A stretch of DNA of 64,000 nt from Kryptolebias marmoratus (GCF_001649575.2 NC_051434.1:18711788-18775787), one strand, 5' to 3'; counted from the stretch's first letter, positions 11,860 through 24,229 are shown. Notes: generated by a model not told the origin, from the letters alone. A program made the numbers and translations.

Positions 11860-12290
11860 CGACTGTTTGCACAAATGCCAACATTTGAAGGGTGCCACTG
11901 CAGCTACTGCCCAAAATTCCAACATTAATCAACTTTCTTCTATAAAGTTAAAAAGGAATTTGGGACCTTTTTTTTAAATAATAATCTAAGAGAAAAATGT
12001 GTAAATTTTGATTATTGCTGAGCATTAGAGCTCCAAACAGGACTGAGTTTTCTTCTCATTTTGCCAAAATTCTTTTGTCAATGTAGAAATTTTAAGGTTT
12101 TTCTGTTTTTTTTTTTTTTTTTTGCAAATTTCACCTACATGGTATGATGCACTGATACTAAACATTACGACGAATAGTTTGTGATGCATCTTTGTATGGG
12201 TTTTCCTGAAGCAGTGCGAAGAGTAGAGAAAATTTTAAAACGTGACAAAAACAAAAGAGTAAAGGACAAATAGTAATAATGGCGATCGCT
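11860..12290 (-). repeat. Repeat family A, partial (reverse)
   Basis: The landmarks 'ccaacatttgaagggtgcc' and 'gcagctactgcccaaaattcc' start the copy near 11,878. 'gagctccaaacaggactgag' follows, then 'gaagagtagagaaaatttt' near 12,220. The middle part is shortened relative to the 51.8-kb copy. Confidence 0.5.
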
Positions 12291-12539
12291 GCTCTTGCAC
12301 CCTTATTGACAGAAATCTCTTCTTTTTTTTATTTTTTTGAAAGTGAATATTCCTCATATATATTTAAATGCAGCATCAGGGTCATTGTGTTCATGGAAAA
12401 CAACAACTATACTTTCTGCTTCTGTGAAAAGAACATTACCCTTGATGGTGTGAAAAGATATTTGGAAAGTTTCTTTTTTGAAAAAAAAGAAAGAAATATA
12501 TGATCATCTGCTTTTACAAAGCTGTGATGGAGCTTTTGA

Positions 12540-13060
12540 TTCCATTAACACAGCCACGACTGGCTCCCCACTGTTCCTGCTGAATCAGACCGGTGTCATC
12601 AGCCGCTGATTTCACAGCGCAGTGTGTCAGGCTCTGTGCACATTTTCCCTCTTCTTCTGAAAGTAGCTCTTTGCATCCAGCAACACATTTCAAGGGTCAT
12701 CTTTTCCACAAAGGCTGGGACAGCTTTTGTTTCATGCGACATACAGTACGAGCGCGTATGCACAATCCAGATGAGTGCAGCCAAAGGCCGGTGATGAATG
12801 TGCTGGACCTGAGTAAGTGAAGAGGCTAGGCACATCATCGCAGCAAAACGAAGACAAGGAAGCCCTCGAGCTTTCTTCAGAGTCTGACTTCTTCTGTGAG
12901 GTCGCTCGTCTGAAAACAGGCCCTTTTCTCCTGGGGAAGGGTTCAGAGAGCGCCGCCTCTACAGCAACCCAGCAAAGTGCTTCTGACAGGAGCAGTTTAT
13001 TGAGCGTGACACCGAACCCCGGGGTGGATACAGAGGCACAGGGGGCCATAAATTAAAGCT
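12540..13060. other. Unassigned CpG-containing single-copy-like segment
   Basis: This stretch is richer in G+C and CpG than its surroundings and lacks the landmarks of families A, B and D or of LINE, Tc1 or LTR elements. Short open frames exist on both strands but none resembles a known domain or has flanking splice signals that fit. A conserved non-coding element or an unrecognised exon of a transcript in the kcng2 intron is possible. Confidence 0.3.
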
Positions 13061-13114
13061 GTACAAAAGAAACTGAAACCACTGAGGAAAAACAATAAGG
13101 CTTTTTAGATCATA

Positions 13115-13345
13115 ACATCCATCCATCCATCTTCTACTGCTTATCCGTGGTCAGACTGTGGAGGCAGCAGGTCCAGGAGAGAAACAGACATCCCTCTCCC
13201 CAGCGACACTCTCCAGCTCCTCCTGGGGGATCCCAAAGCGTTCCCAGGTCAGAGAGGATACATAACCCCTCCAGCAAGTTCTGGGTCTGCCTCGGGGTCT
13301 CTTCCCAGCTCTCCCTGCATGACTGAGCTCCTCACCTTATCTCTA
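13115..13345 (-). mobile_element. LINE 3' end, inverted fragment
   Basis: It starts with an ATCC microsatellite tail (13,119-13,130). Read on the minus strand, the rest encodes the familiar LINE C-terminal wording around 'WERLGIPQEEL', preceded by the 'RGRPR' type segment. The same 3' end is found at 39.5, 53.7, 56.9 and 59.1 kb. The LINE clade cannot be fixed from this piece. Confidence 0.65.
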
Positions 13346-15109
13346 AAAAATTAAACAGTAGGTTCCAGTATGACACCGGGTCTGTTAATAAACTAGCTCC
13401 CGTTACAATGACAGAGTCAGCCAGTGAAGCTGAGAGGAAGAATAAAGCCTCTCAAACTTAACACTGTGCATTCTCATCGCTTCGCCGTAGCATCAGACAA
13501 GTACTTGCTTACATTTCTTTCAGTGGAAGAACATCTGGGCCACACAAAAATTGCACAGCTAATTAACAGACAATGAGCAGTAGCTGTGTGCCACCTGCTC
13601 AACACTGACTCGCTTTGAGAAACTGTGCAAAAATAAGCAACCATGTCCTCAGTGAACGAGTGTAAAAACACTACTAATAACCACTAATCTACAGGTATTT
13701 TTGTGGTTTGTTTATGTGGTTTGAGATAACAAGCTGCTAGTTTTTTTTTCTGTCTTTCTGCTTCTTCACTGACTGCTATCTGCTGCAGGTAAGACTGAAG
13801 ACTCAGGAGCACTTCATACAACCCCACTTCAAGCCAATTTAAATATCCATTTCATATTAGGATGGGAAAGGACACTAAATCAATGGAGCTATTGTATGAA
13901 TAACTAAATATGAACACTAATGTTTAATTAAAATGATAAATTGCTAACCACTGTGTATGTTTGATAAAATGATATCATACAACAACTAGTTGATAGATGG
14001 AGGGATCCCTTTCTCAAAAATAAAATATACTATATGTCATAGTTTGTTGGTTAATAAACCACTGCTTAATGCAACAGTTTGCATACTAAACGTGATTTTA
14101 AGCCTATAGGTGGGTTTTGTTTGAGGTAGCCTGTTTTGCATATCTCTCATCATGACTGGGTGAAGTGAGTATAGGTTACATACTGTAGGTCCGCAGCTTT
14201 CATTTTTAGCCCACTCATGTCTGGGAAAGTCCAATAACAGTAGACTGGGATCCGTGTGAGCAAATATTAGATGTAAAACAAAAAAAAAAAAACAGTCCAA
14301 AGTCCTAATCAGAAACTATACCTAAAACTGCAGGATTATTGTGAATCTGTATTGTTCTGCAACACCATCTGCTCATCCAAACAGAATTTCCATGACTCTT
14401 TACATAAATCAGCAATCGCCGCTGACACATTTGCCTTCCCACACCCACCGAACCTTCATCTCCGTGAAAGACCCGAGACACAGATCAGCTTAGGTAAAAT
14501 GAGATTTTAAATGACACTGATCTATCACTGGGCTGGTCTCTGAATCCGACTAAATGTTCTCCTCCGAATCCTTTTTCAACACTTGCCTGCGCCAATCACG
14601 ACAGAGGAATTTATAATATAGTATGAAATGGCACATAATATCTCTCTTGAACTGCAATAGCAATAAAAAAAGTACTTTTTAATAAATAATCACATATGTA
14701 CAGTCTGTCTGGGTTAGAAAGGAAAGGAGAGAACCTATTAGATTATGAGTCACGGTGGTTGGTGGTTTTGTTCAGGAAGGGTTTTTTCTCCCCACAGAGA
14801 AGAGCTTTATTATTGATTCAATATCCACTGTTTATAAATGGAAAATGAAAAGCAGCACGGCCTGCGCTATCTTATATAAATTATAAATGTGCTAAATGGG
14901 TGGACTGTCTTTAACACAGAGCTTATTGTGTGAAAGCTGATTCAGCACTCACACTACAGACATCTTGTTTCTCTTTATTCTTTGTCTTTCCACTCATTTT
15001 TTTTGTTTGTTTGTTTTTGTTGTTTTACATCCAACTATTCCTGCATGCTTTACAATTTAAGCATTCAAAATGTTCAGCTCGTACAGGAGACTCTAGCTTC
15101 TATTTTTGT

Positions 15110-15790
15110 GTTTCTGAGGTCAGTTGTGTGGGGCAACCATCTTGAATTGGGTTGACTTCAAAAGGTAATCATTCATAAAGTTAAATCCAATGATAAGTTC
15201 CTAAAAGTTTCATTAAAACTTGTCCATTAGTTCATGAGATAATTAGTCTCAACTATGTCCACAACTAATTTTAGGTCAGTGTCTATAAAACTGACAAAGT
15301 TATAATTGAATTGATGTTTTTTGTTTGTTTTTTTAAGGTCAGTTGTATGTGTAGCGACTTCGATCCATTAATTTAGCCGCTACTGGCTGGGTAGGTTTTA
15401 AAACTGTGACGCGTCTCCAATATGCCATGATGAGCCCCACTTGTGTCTTCATACTTCATATTTATTTTCAACTTCAAAAAGTACACGAATGATGCAAAAT
15501 GACGTTTAAATTATTGATCTAAAATGACGATACCTAAGTCAACAGAAAGTTTGCAAAACCCCTCACCCAACCACTTCTTGGGTATGCCTGTATCCCTTGA
15601 ACACCTGTGCCACCAGAACCAATAAACAAAATAAAACATTCATTTTGGCTCAAACAGAATGTGACAGCCATCTTGAATCGGTTTGACTACAAAAGTTAAT
15701 CAGTTTTAGATGTACTAGTTTAGATACTTTCTGCAAGCTTCACAGACAAAATCTGTTCACTGGTTCGTGAGATGTTTTAGTAAAAGACTG
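15110..15790 (-). repeat. Repeat family B (reverse), split by an LTR-like insertion
   Basis: The landmarks 'gcaaccatcttgaattggg' (about 15,135) and 'cagccatcttgaatcggt' (about 15,665) belong to two family-B modules in reverse orientation. The second is broken between 'ggtcagttg' and 'gacagccatc' by the segment at 15,350-15,656. A CA-rich microsatellite (about 15,806-15,832) and a GGC-rich stretch (about 15,888-15,905) follow. Confidence 0.6.
15350..15656 (+). mobile_element. Probable short solo LTR
   Basis: The segment begins TGTAGCGACTTCG and ends GCTCAAACA (TG...CA). It is flanked by GTATG (15,345-15,349) and GAATG (15,657-15,661), a 5-base duplication with one mismatch. An AATAAA lies about 35 bases from its right end. 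It interrupts a family-B module at a point where other copies are continuous. Its family is not recognised. Confidence 0.5.
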
Positions 15791-16559
15791 ACACCCGAAC
15801 ACAAGCACACACACACAAAAACACACACACAGATACGGAACAAAACATCATCGTTGGCTTTGCCTTTTGGTGGCGGGTGATAAAAAGGCGGCGGCAGCGG
15901 CGGCTGTGGGGGTAGATTTTAGTTTAATGTGTGGACACTTCCTGAGTGGACCTGTCAAACTGTTTTCAGGACAAAAACACCAGATAAGTGGACCCCATTT
16001 AGTTTCACTGGACAAATTTCAAGGCTCCGGGGCGAGGCAGAAAAATGGAATATGATGCAGTGAGGCAGATGTGCAATTTTCTTTTCTAACAACAGCTTCA
16101 GTGACTTCTTTCTATAGGATGACCTCACATTGTGCAGAAAACTAGCTCATTTTAGCTTACAGAGTAGTCAGTACCTGTGTATAAATCTTACAATCAGGCA
16201 AGAAAAGGTTCTGAAACTCTAAAGAGTTTGGACTCCACCAGTCTGCACTCAGACTGTTTATCTTCTTTTAGTCAGTGTGGAAATGTCCAAAAAAATAATG
16301 GCATTCAAAATTGGAATTTATAGATATCTGGGGGGTTGATTTGTAACTTTATGAATTATGCATTTTTACATTGGTTTTTCTGATGCTTTCCGGCTTTTGC
16401 AAAAACTGGAGATTTAAACTGTTGTTTTTGCAGGAGAATCAACATTTAGGTTGTATGAATTCAAAAAATTAGCACAGGTGAGTTTTAACTGTTTTATAAA
16501 CTAACTCAAATTCATTAAATGGGTGTCAGTTCTTTTGTATTGAGGACGTTTTTTTCAGA

Positions 16560-17540
16560 ATTTTGTTTTTTGGCAGCTTAATATTGTTTATTTAGGTCAA
16601 TGTTGTTCAAAACCGAGTATCATTATAGCGTATTGTGGTGTATTTGCACCTTTTAAGGGTACCAAATGTTAAATCAGGAATCATGTGCTTTGAGTTTTAG
16701 CAGCAGTTCATCATGCAGTGTAGATACAATGTGGATAAAACTAAAGCAAATTTCCACATAGTCAATGATTTTATGATGAAATAAGAAAACCCAGCTCTTT
16801 TTGGAGCTCTACAGCTCAGGTATACTTCAAAGGAAAAACATCATCAAAGCTGGACTTTATGTGACTGACTGATATATTTTATTGTATTTACACAATCATA
16901 GTTTAAATTTTAGGATTTTTGAAGATTTCCCAACAGAATGCTCAACTTAGAGTGTGACGATGTCACAAACTTTACAAACTTCATGCAAACAAAATCTTCT
17001 TATTCCCAAAAACCTTTACTCTTCTTACACAGTTTATACATGAAAATGTGGGCACTTTTATCTCGTTTCATGCAGTGTGTTCCTCTCTGCTATATAATAA
17101 ATGGTTTTCTCTTAAACTCCCTCAGATTGCAGAGTGCACACATCCAAACTCCCATTGACTTCCATTGTACCTGAACTGGAAATGAAGGGCCTTTTAACTT
17201 CTCATTTCATCAACATAAAACACTGTAGAAACATAAAAAAGTGTCCTGCACAATTGCCACATGCTTCTGCCAGTAATGGTTACATTTTAATTTAGAATAG
17301 GACTTATAGTTTTTACTAAGTGACTATTTTGCCTGCCTGGCCAATTAAGAGGGCCGTCAGGGAGTGAGAGACACAGGTGTGTGGTTACCATGGCGACCCT
17401 AATGAGCCGCTGACATGAGCTTTTACATTTCTTTTGACCTTGGTTCTCTTTACTCTTCTTACACAGTTTATAAATCAAAACATCTGCATTTTGTCATCTT
17501 AGATTATTATAAAAGTCCAAAATTACTGTTGGGCTTTTGT
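16560..17540 (+). repeat. Repeat family A, nearly full copy (forward)
   Basis: This copy of about 1 kb shows the left and middle landmarks ('ttttggagctctacagctc', 'gactttatgtgactgac', 'tatttacacaatcatagttt') followed by the right-hand ones ('ccaaactcccattgacttcc', 'catctgcattttgtcatc', 'attactgttgggcttttgtc'). The open frame 16,938-17,174 lies inside it and is not conserved in the other copies. Confidence 0.6.
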
Positions 17541-17914
17541 CACTAAACTAATATTAATTATCTAATAGTGCATACAGCATACTAATAACAAACTAAAAAT
17601 AAACAAAGACCTCTTTATGCATTAATTTAACCCCATCAGATGAACCCTGAACCTTTCCTTTACCATCCTGCTGCAGGCCGACACTCCTGGGAGGAAGTCA
17701 TGAATCTCAGCGATTCCCCTCTGATATCATCTTTCACTCCACATGCATCACGTTGTGTCATCTCTTCATCGTGTTTCATGTTTGCGACCTCTGCTGAGTT
17801 TGTGAATTTCCTTCAGCAGGTTTGTGCAGCTCCAAAGCTGCAGTGTTTACAGCTTTATTCTTTTCCTCTCTGCTCTTCTCCAGGTCTAATAAAGGAAGAT
17901 GCTGCTGTCCTCCT

Positions 17915-18990
17915 TTTCGCCCACCGCCGAAGGCAAGAATGGTTTTGCTCGTGTCTGTGTGGTGGCGCGTTTGCATGTGTTCGTGTGTCTGTCTGTTAGC
18001 AAAATATCTCATGAGCCCCTGGACAGATTTTGATGGAACTCTTTGAAAGGAATCATCGGGTGTAGATCTACAACTTGTCACCTCTTACAGTCAACTCCAA
18101 TTCAAGATGGACGTCACAGCTAAGCGACCATAGGTAACACAAAAATGGTTCAAACTCAGTCAGTTTTACAAATACTGAGCTAAAGTTTTGTGTGGGAGTA
18201 GCTGATAGTCAGCCCTTACTTTCAATCCAAGAGGATTACACAAGATCTGTTTTTGAAACTTTGTCATTAACTGTTGGAGTCAACTCTGTCTGTCTGTTAC
18301 CAAAATATTTCCTGAACCACAGAATGGATTTTATTGAAACTTTCAGAAAGTAAGTGATCATTAGATGTACATCTACAACTCATTAACTTCTGGAATCAAC
18401 CCAATTCAAGATGGCCACCCCAGCTTATAGACCTTAGCAAACACAAAAATGGCTATAACTCATTCAGTTCAATAGCTATTATTTTAAATTTTGGTGTGAT
18501 GGTAGCTGAGAGTCATCTTCAATATATACTATGAGTATTACACTTTGCATAACATCTTTTCCTAACTGTTGGCGTCAACCCGGTCTGTCTGTTGTCAAAA
18601 TATCTCATGATACACTGCACAAATTTCAGTGTATCTCAAGAAATAATCAATAGCTGTATGTCTACAACTAATCAACTTTTGGAGTTAACCCATGTCAAGA
18701 TTTTCCCCCACAGCTAATCAACATGAACCAACACAAAAATGGCTATAACCCAGTCAGTTTTACAGATATTTGGGTTAAATTCAGTGTGGTAGTGTCTGAC
18801 AGTCATCCTCAACACATACTTCAAGCACTAACAGATCAGAAAAGATCGAACAATATTGCACCAGAAAGTGCATAAAGTCATTCACAAGGTTCAAAACTGC
18901 TATAATTCTATCTCTTCTCCTCATGAGATGGTCTTAGTCTTAAACTCTGGCATGAAAGGTGGTGGATGATACCCATTCCTTAAGGAATGC
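17915..18990 (+). repeat. Tandem array of three family-B modules
   Basis: Three head-to-tail modules of about 290-300 bases start at the phrase 'gtctgtctgtt' near 17,989, 18,287 and 18,583. Each contains 'caaaatat.tc.tga', 'caa.tcaagat' and 'acaaaaatgg', and the first two run out through 'aactgttgg.gtcaac' into the next. The left edge carries 'cccaccgccgaaggc' (about 17,920) and the right edge 'ggcatgaaaggtggtgg' (about 18,948). Confidence 0.7.
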
Positions 18991-18994
18991 TGAG

Positions 18995-19175
18995 TCATTA
19001 ATTTAGACTGAGGGCTTTTGGAGGGAGCTTCCTGTTTGGGGGAGTTTTTCTTCCCGCTGTCACCCCCTTCTGCTACCCAAAGGGAAAACTTCTTTCCATA
19101 GTTTGTCTCTGTTACTTTTCATTGCCTTGAGATGCGTTTTATCGAGATGAATTTAATTGAATAAACTGCACTGAC
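18995..19175 (+). mobile_element. LINE-like 3' tail fragment
   Basis: A 'ggagggagcttcctgtttggg' to 'ttccttttt-like' region is followed by 'cattgccttgagatgc' and 'aatttaattgaataaactgc'. That final wording resembles the 3' ends of CR1/Rex-type fish LINEs. No coding part is present. Confidence 0.4.
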
Positions 19176-19939
19176 ATTTCTTTAATCTAACAGTTTTTGT
19201 CGAGCACAGCAAGGTTTCACAGGTTTGCTTCCAGGGGAAGTTGATGGCACTCGCTTTTGTACAGACCTCTTAACCTAAAACTCAGCCTCTCACAGTTTTA
19301 CATCATCAGAGTTCTTCAGAAGTTTAATGAGTACCATGACAATCTCTAATTGGAAATTAAACCTGCGCTCCACTAAGTGAAAATGATTCAGAGTGGGAGA
19401 CAGACAGGAGATAATGGGCTGTAGAAGCTGCGAACGGATCTGTTTGATGGTTCGCCTGGAAGAGGAGAGTTTGCAGTTGGTGTAAAAGTGCCGTTCTAAG
19501 GGTTTTAGGAGCCAGAAATTACAGATGACAGCAGAGCACAAAGAAGACGGAGGAACAGCAGCCTTCTGCTTACAAACACAAAAAGGCTCTACTCATTATA
19601 TTTCTTTCATTCCCCAGAGCTGAGTGGCATCCATAATCCCCAAATAAAAGAAATTTGGCACAACTAAGACTTCCCCAAGAGCTGCATGTCAGTGTAAAGT
19701 AAGATTTAACGATAAGTGTTCTGAGATGCCCTCGTTAGGAGGCAACAGGATTGTCATGTAAAACACATCTGTCCACAGTTTGATGTTAGGTCGTGCTGCC
19801 CTCTAGGTGGAACGACCCTCCTAATATGATGAGACTGGTGGCTTTATCCATGTCTTACTGATATGCTTTGTTCAAAAAGACACTCTCTGACAATCTTAGG
19901 TTGGACAGACTCTGTTGCATGAAACAGTTTCATCCCTGG

Positions 19940-20075
19940 GATTTTCTGCTTTATGTTTCTTTGTGTCCCTGTGATGGACTTGTGTCCCCCCGCCTCTCAT
20001 ACAGTGACTGCTGGAGATAGGTAACAGCTCCCCGCAACCCGGAAAGGAGAAGTGGGCAAAGAAAATGGATGTTTC
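19940..20075 (+). mobile_element. SINE-like element, 3' part
   Basis: The text runs 'cctgtgatggacttgtgtcc', 'ccgcctctcatacagtgac', 'gataggtaacagctccccg', then 'agaaaatggatg'. It matches the order at 34,430-34,553, the 3' part of a short interspersed element common in fish. The tRNA-like head is not seen here. Confidence 0.5.
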
Positions 20076-20149
20076 TTTGAAATAAATTGATAAAACCCAG
20101 CAAGCTGAGTCGTCCTGTCTCCTTTATGTTTTTGTCATCCCACTGGTCA

Positions 20150-20880
20150 TCCAGCTACGCTGAGCACCTGAGGGAGAAGAGCCTTAATGGCTGAGGTGAC
20201 CAAGACCCTGATGGTCACTTGGACTCGGCTTCAGAGATCCTGTGTGGAGATGAGTCTAAGTTCCAGATCTGCAGGACGCCACTAATCTGGACTTTGAGGC
20301 AGAGATGATGATGCCTCTCCTCAGTGAAAAACATTTGAAAGCTGCGTGAAGGTCAAGATTCCCTGGTCTGATAAAGCTAAGACGGAGCTGTTTGACATCA
20401 GTTCTGAACATTCTGTATGGAGGAAACCTGCCCAACACCATCCCCATAGTGAAGCACGGTGGTGGCAGCATCATGCAGCAAGGACTGGGAAACTGGTCAG
20501 GGTTGAAGGAGAGCAAAGTGCAGAGATATTCTTAATGAAAACCTGTTCCACAGCGTTCAGGACCTCAAACTGGACCGAAGGTTCACCTTCGAACATGACA
20601 ATGACCCAAAACACACAGAGGAGAAACACAGGAGAGGCTTAGAGACAACTCTGTGAAAGTCCTATAGGGTGGACCAGCTAAAGCATGACATGAACCCTAT
20701 AAATCATCCTTGGAGAGACCTAAAAAAAGGCTCCACCAGCAGTCCTCATCCAACCTGAATGAGCTTGAGAGGATTTATAAAGAAGAAAGTCAGGTGTACA
20801 ACTCTTGTTGAGTCAAACCTAGAAGACTCTGGGCTGTAATTACTATTAAAGGTGCTAATGATTAACCAGAACTTCATCCA
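20150..20880 (+). pseudogene. Tc1-type transposase relic
   Basis: Broken transposase-coding sequence in plus orientation is recognisable from 'gaccaagaccctgatggtca' (about 20,198) through 'gtgaagcacggtggtggcag' (20,450), 'gacaatgacccaaaacacac' (20,598) and 'ctccaccagcagtcctcatc' (20,731). It corresponds to the KHGGGSIM and DNDPKH regions of the DDE domain of Tc1/mariner transposases. Frameshifts and deletions break the frame. It lies upstream of the CpG island. Confidence 0.75.
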
Positions 20881-21344
20881 TCAGGCTGCATCAAAACATC
20901 GCAGAAAGTGAACTGAAATCCTGAATCCTACATGCCCCACCAGAAGGAAGGAAAAGTTTTTTTTAAAAGCTTTTCTTTAAACTCAAGTTGACTGCTCTCC
21001 AAAAGCATCCTCAGGAGATGGACCCCAGGGACGTTTCTCAGAATCCTTAATTATTAAAATAAGAAGACAATGTGAAAGCAAAACCTGGAACCGTCATCAG
21101 ACTTTACTACCCCCTGAAGGAAGCCAAATGAGGTCTGACAGAGATAGGGAGGAAGTTTATTACGTTTATGACATTTATGTGAGCGACATCAGGCTGAATC
21201 CTCCTCAGTGTTTGACTGGTTTCATGCTTTTGATTTCTTGTTTCCTTCAAATTGCTTGGACATTTATTCCCTTTTTTACATTATTAAAAAAATGACCTTT
21301 AAATGATTATTATTCTCGTTTGAAATGTCAGTTTCCAGACTCAC

Positions 21345-21830
21345 CAGGTGCGCCGCCGGGCTCGCGTCCATCTGTTTCAGCTCGCCGGCCCGGTCGCGCC
21401 CCGCAGCACGCAGCATGCCTCCAAGTTTTCCACGCAGATGGTGCGGGACATGGCAGCGAGGGGCTCACGCTGAGCTCTCACCCCCGCGCGGAGTTTCTGT
21501 TCTCCTCAAAAGTCCCAGGCTTCGAGGCGCACGGTTCAGCCGGAGAGGGATCCGTCGGCGGCGGGCGAAACGGTGCTCCTCTTCAGCGACACTCCGCCGG
21601 ACTGGCTGTCCCTCTCTCCATCTGAGACGTGGCAGATGTTGCAGAGGAGTGTGTGTGTGTGTGTGTTGCGCGCGCGTATGTGTGTGTGAGCAGGTGTCGC
21701 CGGCTCGCTGATGGTCACACAGCTCGGCTCGGACCGCTCAGGTGCGTCCGGAGCTGCGCGCTCCGCGGTGCGCTGCGCTCCGACGGCGTCAGAGGGAGGG
21801 TCTGTCATCTGAGCGGCTTCAACTCCGCTT
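21345..21830 (-). promoter_or_regulatory. kcng2: CpG island, candidate kcng2 promoter and 5' UTR exon
   Basis: This half-kilobase is strongly GC- and CpG-rich, unlike everything around it. It contains many CG dinucleotides and a GT/GC microsatellite at about 21,648-21,692. Its left edge reads, on the minus strand, GCACCTG|GTGAGT, a consensus splice donor, with the last exon base at 21,345. No long conserved open frame is seen on either strand, so a non-coding first exon is the simplest reading. Linking it to kcng2 rests on strand, distance and the acceptor at 8,664. An origin in an unrelated transcript, or bidirectional activity, is not excluded. Confidence 0.5.
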
Positions 21831-21849
21831 TTAGTCTCCTTTCCGCTTA

Positions 21850-23115
21850 GGATATTTTAATACTATCTATAAGATGTGACTGGTGCTTTAGAAAGTTGTT
21901 TTGCCATCATTTTAAGCCATTTTCATGTGTTTTTAGGCCCAAATAACATCTATTTATTCATCCCTGCATCTTTATTGGAACTAAGTTTGATTCAATCTTT
22001 TCCAATCTTATGGAAAAGCTAGATGAAGTGAACCTGCACAGTATTTATTTGCATTGTGGTTCAGTTTTCCCAGACACACCCTCATCCAGTGGCTGTGTCT
22101 CAGCTCCACCAGCCCAGAGCCTTAAAAGGATATCCAGGCCGTTCTAAAGTGGGGTTCTTTGAAAAGAATTAATATATTACCTGCTGTAGATGGCTTCCTG
22201 AACAGCCTCGGTTTGGAGAAACAGAGTTTTACGTCCAACAGGATTGACGAGTTAACAACTAGTTCGAAGGCAGATAAGACTAAAGTCGAATACTGTCTTC
22301 TTAAAAAAGCTCCAATCATCAAAATACCATAACAGTTCAAAACAAATATTTAAATAAAAATATGTTTGTTTATTTCTTAGCAAGTTAAAATAGCAGCAGC
22401 TACTGTCCCTGTAGCACATCCAGGGCACCACCCATGCTCCCTCAGTGGTCCCCCTTATTAATTTCCCCCTCTATTGGCAACCCTGGCCAGATAGTTATGA
22501 GGATTCCAGTGTTTTGTCTTTTGTGTTTATTCCACTTGCCACCTTCTGTGGTTCCTGAATGGTAGGCGGAGCTAATCGGCCTGAGCAGTGATCTATGACA
22601 GCTGATGAGCACCATGGCTGAGGCAGACCAGAAGTCATCGCTGGATTGTTGAATAAATGTTCTCTCGACCTAAAGCCTTGTTAAAGCGTGAAAGATTCTA
22701 ATTTACCTTGTGTTCCTTGCAGTCTTTTGTTACTGCCATTCTCATACCTGGACCTTGCCTGACGCTGAAATCCTCATTTTCTGAACCCTGCAAAATCACA
22801 ACTCAGGTTAACTGGCTCAGCCTTTTTGTTCACCAAGTGTCTGACCTGCCACTCTCCAACCAGTCTACTTACTTCAGCTGGAAAATCACAACTCCCACCT
22901 GGACCTGGGAGCTTCCACCTCTTCTCTTAGTGCTATAAACAACAAGAAGACTAAACCACCCTCAACACTGTCCTCTGTAGTGGAATTATTTATTCACTAA
23001 GTCTCCTTCTCTGCCCCAAACCCTTCCTGAAAATGATTTACCTATTCATTTGAGTAAATCTTTCTGCCCTCAATATCTCAACTGTGTGTAAAAAAATAGT
23101 ATTTGCAATCAAAAT
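21850..23115. other. Intergenic, possible LTR-like piece, otherwise unassigned
   Basis: 21,850-22,400 shows no recognised repeat. 22,420-23,040 has an LTR-like flavour (a GC-richer body, 'gaataaatgttctctcg' near 22,650), but I could not find matched TG...CA ends with a target duplication. I therefore leave it unclassified. Confidence 0.25.
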
Positions 23116-23119
23116 GACA

Positions 23120-23640
23120 ACAGTCTGTCTGTTAGCAAAATAACTCATAAACCACTAAACAGATTTTATTGAGACCTTGTTCCAACCAGGGTCGTGGGGA
23201 GCTGATGCTCATCTCCAGCAGTCATTGGGCGAGAGGTGGGGTACACCTTAGGCAGGGACAAATGAGCCAGACAGCCATTCACCCCTCTCACCCACATTTA
23301 GTGACAATTTACATTCACCACCAATCAGCCTAATGTGTATGTTTTTGGTCTGTGGAAGACCTGGGAGAAAATCCATGCACCGCTGTGCCGCTTAATGAAA
23401 TGAAACACTCAGAAAGTAACCATTGGATCTACAATTGATTAAATTTGAGGCTAATCCGATTCAAGATAGCTGCCACGGCTAATTGACCTTAGCCTTCACA
23501 AAAATGATTATTACTCTGTGAATTGTATAGATATAGAGCTAAAACCGGGTGTGGAAGTAGCTGAGAGTCATCCACAACACATACTGTGAGCACTAACATG
23601 CAAAATAACCAAACACTGCAAAACTGACAGAGACGTAAAG
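23120..23640 (+). repeat. Repeat family B with a SINE-like insertion
   Basis: Family-B landmarks start with 'gtctgtctgttagcaaaata' (about 23,121) and continue after the insertion with 'cactcagaaagtaaccattgg' (23,405), 'attcaagatagctgccacgg' (23,459) and 'gctgagagtcatccacaac'. The interruption, about 23,178-23,395, is a reverse-oriented SINE-like element ('cagggtcgtggggagctg', 'gaggtggggtacacctt', 'caccaatcagcctaatgtg'). Confidence 0.6.
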
Positions 23641-24229
23641 GTCTGTAGCAATATGTTCTCATGTGTTTTTAAACTCCATTCATTCCAAAGGCTGTTCAAA
23701 AAGCTGCCTAGAACTGATAGGACATTTGTTTTTTAAAACTTTTTCACCTGACCCCACTTTAAAATGACCAGATTGTCTTTAGGAGCGTCTATAAGTCCCA
23801 TCTATCAACTTCACAGCACAGCAGAGAGTATTCAGAGCCTAGTAACTCTGACTGATGCTACAGTAAAAAGCTGTGATGGCAGGGGAAGCCTCCATTTGTG
23901 GAGTGTTTGCTTTACTAAACTCCTGCTAACAGCTGCGTGTGAAAGCAGTTAATGTGCCGATGTAATAATGGGTCAGGGAGGGTTTTATGTCGGAACACAT
24001 TTTCACCATCAAAATATACGATTTAGGTATGAAGGATCAGTTTCAGAGGAGTAATGAGCAAATCTCTGCTCTGTGACTGTGACCTCTGACCTCCACCAAA
24101 AACCCAGAACGGGTTCTCCTGTGTAGAAAAACGAAATTTTTAAAACTACCTTTTAAAACCCAATTCAGTCTAATTATATTAATTTTATTCACAAACATTG
24201 TGCTAGAATTTGCTGTGGCTGATGTTATT

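Larger units (their letters stand above)
8665..21344 (-). other. kcng2: Putative first intron of kcng2
   Basis: If the CpG-island exon ending at 21,345 belongs to kcng2, this 12.7-kb interval is its first intron. It has a GTGAGT donor at the right end and CCCCCACAG at the left. It holds repeats of families A and B, two LTR-like insertions, a TTAA-flanked DNA element, LINE relics and a Tc1 relic, each listed separately. The stretches 8,665-9,050, 10,650-11,850 and 13,350-15,100 show nothing I recognise. Confidence 0.45.

Noticed and set aside
21325..21711. 128-codon arginine- and cysteine-rich plus-strand frame
   Set aside because: Produced by the GC-rich CpG island. Overlapping frames in other phases are equally open and none resembles a protein.
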